Assembly: GCF_910592395.1 (NCBI RefSeq)
Contig: NC_088309.1
Location: forward strand, 8,310,501-8,374,500
Length of the DNA: 64,000 nucleotides
Direction: 5' to 3'
From: Lineus longissimus
Lineage: Eukaryota; Nemertea; Pilidiophora; Heteronemertea; Lineidae
Below the pieces are notes generated by a model, which worked only from the letters and a program-made list of their open reading frames with translations, ran no database searches and was not told the origin of the DNA. How positions within the stretch are numbered: position 1 is the first letter of the stretch; each line of letters opens with the position of its first letter. Below are positions 58,909-64,000 of the stretch, one piece after another. The position numbers were made by a program, and so were the translations under genes.

Positions 58909-59004
58909 TTGACTTTTGGTGCTTTTGTTGTAAAGAATTAACCATAATCTGAATCCAATTTACTTAACTGTGCGCAGACGTAACATTCTCTTCTGCTAAC
59001 AAAT

Positions 59005-59250
59005 CTCCATTCTAGAATCTCCTTACAAGAATCTTCATCCCATAAGCTCCCCGTTAGAATCTCCATCCTAGAATCTCAATTCTATAATCTCTATTCCAGA
59101 AGCTTCGACGTAGAGTTCCATTGTTTAAACCCCCTGTTAGGATATTCATACTGTATATAGCTCCATCCCAGAAGCTTCTAGAGTCTCCATCTTATAAGCT
59201 CTCTGCCTAGACTCCCTGTTAGAATCCCCATCCTAGAATCTCCTGTGATA
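59005..59250 (+). repeat. Degenerate minisatellite with 'tagaatctccatcc' theme
   Basis: Variants of 'ctagaatctccatc', 'ccataagctcc' and 'ccagaagcttc' recur about 15 times in 245 bases at 13-17-base spacing. The block sits about 100 bases after the SLC16-like stop, so it is probably in the 3' UTR. Confidence 0.6.
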
Positions 59251-61520
59251 ATGTGCAACCCGATGTGTATTTCATTGGACATCCGTACCATTCTGCTGTT
59301 AGGATAGAATTGTAACTTTTTTTAGCAAGCAGACCGACACAGTGTCATTACGTTTATCTTCATCGTTTCGCTGTTTCGTATTGCGTGTCCAACTTCTTTA
59401 AAATTAGTCACACCCTGACGATGTAAACGTTTCGAAAAAGCTGAGGATTGTTACTACATTACTGCTTGCCGTTTTCTGAACAGTGTGTATCCATGTATTT
59501 AATTTATTATTACTTCATCCTTCGTTAGACTTATTTCCATCCCACGTGTTCAACGAAGTGTTGTTCCATGTACCCGATAAACCAATCCTCAATACATGTA
59601 CACAAATGTATGTCATGTATGTGTTACTGTAAGCATTTAAAAATTGCAAATTGCGTATGTATGTTTTGTTGTCAACTTTTTACCCAAAACATATTTAAAT
59701 TATTGTCAAATGCCTCTTGCGATATAATAACTGTTCAAATGTTTGCTGGAATGTCTATGACGCTATGAGCTTGAACGAATTAATGTAACTGTATCATAAA
59801 ACTGCATAAATACATGTAGAGCTCGATATCAGTATTGTTGTAAACTGACATATTTTTGTGCCGGTTATTCTTTCGGTTCGACGGATTTCTGTTTTCCAAT
59901 CAAAGCATATTTTTCTGCAATTCTTATTTTCGCGTCAGCACATGTAGATTATTTGCGAATTCTGCGAAATAAAACGCCAAAAATACGAGTGGTTTACAGT
60001 ATGAGAGGGGGGGGGGGGGGCTGGAGGGAGATGTACGAGTTGCATTTTTCACGAAAAAAAATACAAAGGAGAGTTAGGCATACGGATTCATCTACGTTGT
60101 TGTGAAGGTAGAACCTACATGTAAATGTGTCAAAGTGTACTTTATTTTTTCTACTTGTTAGAGATCCCTGCCTTGGTCCATTGGCAAAACTAGTTATTTT
60201 TGTATGGCTTATACCCACCAATGATTGTTATAGGTATACATGTAATTTCATATTAAAGTTATTATTTGAATAAAAGTGTTTTAGTGTTATACAAATTATC
60301 TATGTCTACTGAATCATCGGTCAGAACCAGTCCGGAATCTGAGGAGACACCAGAATGTATTTACTGTATTATTGATACATTTCAAAGCAGGTACATGTAA
60401 TGTGAATTCGGGATCCGGTGGTTCCTGGCTGATATTTACAGAATGATGAAAATAAATTAATCAAATCAAATTCGTTTCGCTTTCGTTTTTACCACAAGTT
60501 ACCATTGTTATGACGGCTACATTCCCGCCCTGGACTGCGCAACCTCAAGCGAGATGCGATGCGGTAAAGTCGATGATTGCATTTATTCATCACGTACACG
60601 TACGTATACGCACAATATTCCGATTATTTACTCCTCTTGTACGCTAGAGACCTGACTATCACCTGCGTACGTACGCAAAGGTATGCCAGTCGATATACTG
60701 GTGTGCAATCAGTTGCCGTGCGCACATGTGTTAGATGTCGACTTGGCGCATTAAAAAACTCTAAACAAATTTCATTTTGCGTTCGAAATCGATAACCGTA
60801 ACATGCGGAAATGGGATTTGAGATAATTTGAATAGTGTCGCCAGGATACACGAGGCCGTGATGCTATTACCCGGTATCTCCGTCTGGTGGCAGTCAAGAG
60901 ACAGCGATGAGCAAGTTCTATAGTTGACAGACAAATTTGGCAAAAATACGGTAGACACTAAACGAAAGACTTGTATACTTGCCAAAATTAAGGATGTCAC
61001 ATAACTGAAATCATCCTCATGATCCTGTCCGCTTGCTATACAGGCCTACTCATGTTGGGTCACACACGTGGTCATCATTCAATCGACCTCGCCAGCAGTA
61101 CCATGTATGCATGTTGCCTCGCTCTCCATATAGGTCACAGTCTTGGTGCGAGGGATGATAGAGAGGACCCATGGATCGTTTAAGGAGCGGAGCTGGCGCC
61201 CAGGCGTGCAGCTCCCTCAAGAGAGGACACAGTAGCCTTCGTGATGCGTGATCTCATCACGCACGCAGTTGTAAAATTCTCTTTGAATTGGGGTTTCTGC
61301 ACTCTTTCAAGGGCTCTTTGCTAAGTCTGAAAGTAAATGTACATTGTATTTTTTTGAACAACTTTAGAGACCTAGGTTTGAGCCACTGGCGGATTTCTGC
61401 AATACAACTCTCTGCCTTGCAATTGCGGCGTTAGCCCTTGTTGTCCATCATACGCAAAGCTGTGTTTGTGCATGCCATGGTCATCTTTCTATAATCCCAC
61501 CAAGTGACTAGCTAGATATA

Positions 61521-61678
61521 CAGTGGAATCGCCTTTAGCGGACACCTCTCTATTAAGGATACTAGTCTTGGTCCCAAATTGGTTGCTTCCGTTCAATTTG
61601 ACCTCTTTAATCAGGACATCTCTGTAATAAGGACATTATGTCAGTCCCAAGGGTGTCCTTAATAGAGAGGTTCTACTC
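61521..61678. mobile_element. MITE-like palindromic element (158 bp)
   Basis: It starts CAGTGGAATC after TATA and ends GAGAGGTTCTACTC before TATA. The interior has 'ggacacctctctattaagg', 'ggtcccaaattgg', 'tcaggacatctctgtaa' and 'gggtgtccttaatagaga'. TA-type flanks suggest a TA target duplication, as in Tc1/mariner-type MITEs. Confidence 0.7.
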
Positions 61679-61724
61679 TATATATATTGAAAAAAGCAAC
61701 CGCCCATGAACTGAACAGGTATAT

Positions 61725-62080
61725 CAGTTGGTGTCTGTCCGTGGTTGTGGTTGTGACAAGTATGTCCCAGCCAAGTGAACCAATGCATACACAGGTGTCT
61801 GCCTTAAAGACAGTTGGTGTCTGTCTGGAGTTGTGACCAGTATATCCCAGCCAAGTGAACCAATGCATACGTAGGTGTCTGCCTTAAAGACAGTTGGGGT
61901 CTGTCTGGAGTTGTGACCAGTATGTCCCAGCCAAGTGAACCAATGCATACACAGGTGTGCATACACAGGTGTCTACCTTAAGACAGTTGGTGTCTGTCTG
62001 GAGTTGTGACCAGTATGTCCCAGTCAAGTGAACCAATGCATACACAGGTGTCTACCTTAAAGACAGTTGGTGTCTGATTG
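61725..62080 (+). repeat. Tandem satellite array, ~80-bp unit, about 4.4 copies
   Basis: The unit starts 'cagttggtgtctgtctggag' and contains 'gttgtgaccagtatgtccca', 'ccaagtgaaccaatgcat' and 'acacaggtgtctacctta'. Copies start at about 61725, 61811, 61891, 61984 and 62064 (spacings 86, 80, 93, 80). The 93-base copy has a small internal duplication of 'gcatacacaggtg'. Open frames across it are by-products. Confidence 0.85.
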
Positions 62081-63718
62081 CGAGGTAAATGTAATAAGAC
62101 ATGATGAGATGAAGATCAAAACTCCAGCCAAACTGACTCACCTTGTCAAATCATATTATTATCATTTAATGAGTTGGTCAGTTGGGCTGTATTTTGGAAT
62201 TTCATGGGATTGCCAAAGGGCACCTTTGGGAAGATATTTGATAGTGACATATGTAGTAATAAAGGGCTTTGAAACAGGTCAATTCAAAGGGCTCAATAAA
62301 AACTAGCCACTTTGTAGAGGGTGCCTAAGCAATTAAAGGAAGAAGTCAAAATGCTATCTCCATATCTTTTTATTTCTGTGATTCTGTACTAATCATTAAA
62401 ATAAATACAGACACAGACCTTAAATTCAATAATTTGTGCACATTATATAGTCATTAAATTGGTGAACATATTTACATGTAGGACATGACACATGACTTGA
62501 CTTAAAGAGCAAGAACTGCAACTTCCACTGTACAATGACTGAGGGATATAGTGACAAAAATACAGAAGGTATAAAATGACCACACCATGATAGGGAATCG
62601 CAAGTACATGTATTCAAATTCCAAAATGCCTTGTTGAAAATTAAATGAATACGTCAAATAATGTATATAAGAATGTGTTATGGAAGTTCTAGTTAAGTTG
62701 TCAAGGGAATATGTGCTTTGGTTTTTTTTCAACTATAATCACCATGAGGACACCTCTATATTAAAGGATTGCAGTTGTCAGTCTCTATTAAGGGACTGAT
62801 GTGACTGGAAATTTTATGGCTGAGGAGCTGGCAATAAAACCAGCACAAGTCTACCAGACCTGCAGGGCTGTGATGTTTGAAGCCAACAGCATGTCATTTT
62901 TTCCAAATGATGAACTTTTGGTTTCGTGAGACATTTCTTCAAAATATGAAGGCTTTTTCAAACAAGATTGCAATAATTTAGCTCGGTGTTGAGTACAAGT
63001 AACTGAGTATGGCCCAAAATAATCTTACAATAGACTGGATAAAGCGAGTATAGATTTATGCTTGGACAAGGGTTTGGTACAGGGCATGTGACCCAAGATT
63101 TATGTCAATCTGGCGAAGATCAACATCATCACAAAATTAACAATACAGTATATATTCAAGAGTTTGCAAATAAAATAAGTAGTAGCATAATGCCATCTAA
63201 TAGTCCATTTTTCGTAAATGTTCTGTCCACATCATTTTGGTCTCTGGAGCGTAAATTAACAGTTGGATTCTCTGAAGTTAGGATTTAAAATGACCCTACA
63301 TATAGCTACGAAACCAATTTTTCGGGTAAAGCGTTGTCAGTACAAATGTTTTTTTAATTTTTTTTGCTAATTTGGGGGGAGGAGGGGGGACCTGGATAGG
63401 TCATAATGCAGATCAAACCAGTATAGTTTGTGCTCCTGATTACAAGATGAGGTGGCTAAAACATTTACAAATGAACTTTTGATTACTTTATAGTTACTGT
63501 AGTAGTTGAATTATAATACATCATATTAAAAAGTTCCTAAATAACCGATTCCACTTGGACACTTTCCCACAGTGGGATATCAACCCAAGACACCAGTTGA
63601 ATCGGGCCTTAACAGTTAATCTCATTAAATAAACCAGGCAGTTAAAAAAAAACTGCTGTCATCATCAGGAGTCTTTGCTAGTGATAAAATCATCCAGGCA
63701 CCTGACCTGTGACAAGTA

Positions 63719-63780
63719 CAGTAGAAGCTCTCTATTAAGGACACCCTTTAGAGAGGTGTCCGCTTAGGGAGGTTCCACTG
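63719..63780. mobile_element. MITE-like palindromic element, compact 62-bp copy
   Basis: CAGTAGAAGCTCTCTATTAA is followed by 'ggacaccc' and a short centre, then 'gagaggtgtcc' and a terminal GGTTCCACTG. TA flanks both ends (63717-63718 and 63781-63782). This looks like an internally deleted member with intact termini. Confidence 0.7.
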
Positions 63781-64000
63781 TACTACCGGAATTATTCAAG
63801 GGCATTTTATTTTCAAATTTTTCACGTTTGCAGATAATCAGGAAAATATATGGCCATGAAATAGAAAATCACATCAAAATCACTGTTATAGGGCTGGATG
63901 TATTAACACTAAATAAAAATTACGCAAAATTTACAACCACAAAATAAATGGCTGTGAATATTTTGGCAAATTTTGTTTAGAGTGGCTGTACCATTAACTT

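Larger units (their letters stand above)
58909..64000. other. Gene-free 3' flank with repeats
   Basis: No coding exon is seen after the SLC16-like stop. Candidate polyadenylation signals are near 59967 and 60266. The region contains a 13-15-bp-theme minisatellite (59005-59250), a G14 run near 60007-60020, an 80-bp satellite array (61725-62080), and MITE-like copies (61521-61678, 63719-63780, a partial one near 62745-62805). Confidence 0.55.

Noticed and set aside
61659-61966. Repeated minus-strand peptides (CIGSLGWDIL...) and a possible CRISPR-like array
   Set aside because: The units are contiguous 80-bp tandem copies without unique spacers, in animal DNA; the peptides are by-products of the satellite.

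Overview
The window is metazoan nuclear DNA. It holds multi-exon genes with canonical GT-AG introns of roughly 100-2,800 bp, AT-rich introns and intergenic DNA, tRNA-derived SINE-like remnants and MITE-like repeats. The gene content (SLF1, an ankyrin/SOCS-box ASB protein, an LAS2-like protein, a Mab-21 domain protein, a DSTYK-like GTPase/kinase-fold protein and an SLC16 carrier) fits a bilaterian invertebrate. A lophotrochozoan such as a brachiopod or mollusc is my guess, because I recall Mab-21 and DSTYK-like proteins being expanded there; the sequence does not prove it.

Layout. 1.2-11.0 kb (+): SLF1, a DNA-repair scaffold with two N-terminal BRCT domains, a long disordered exon containing a fresh 3 x 165 bp tandem repeat, and C-terminal ankyrin repeats. 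12.5-14.4 kb (-): an ASB-type ankyrin/SOCS-box E3 adaptor whose 5' exon I could not place. 15.5-18.6 kb (+): an unrecognised 579-residue protein starting divergently from the ASB gene. 19.7-23.5 kb (-): an LAS2 (C18orf54)-like protein. 23.6-41 kb: gene-poor DNA with SINE remnants, foldbacks, a degenerate minisatellite, two promoter-like zones and one plausible first coding exon (35.2-35.6 kb, -) of a type II membrane protein. 41.5-43.9 kb (+): a single-coding-exon Mab-21/cGAS-like nucleotidyltransferase-fold protein with a TPR-like tail and a degraded active site. 46.1-50.1 kb (+): a DSTYK-like protein with an intact dynamin-type GTPase P-loop and a dead kinase domain. 51.9-58.9 kb (+): an SLC16 monocarboxylate-transporter-like carrier. 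59-64 kb: repeats, with no gene seen.

Gene models were assembled by hand by matching splice sites and reading phase. In the six complete models every junction keeps frame; the ASB model keeps frame from its first placed exon. SLF1 and ASB converge, as do the unrecognised gene and LAS2. The strongest novelty candidate is the 46.1-50.1 kb gene. Compared with vertebrate DSTYK, its functional halves look swapped: the GTPase motifs are complete while the kinase has lost its lysine, HRD and DFG motifs. It sits next to a nucleotidyltransferase-fold protein that also looks inactive. At sequence scale, the octamer TACATGTA occurs about 30 times, where about one or two would be expected by chance, and none lies in a coding exon.
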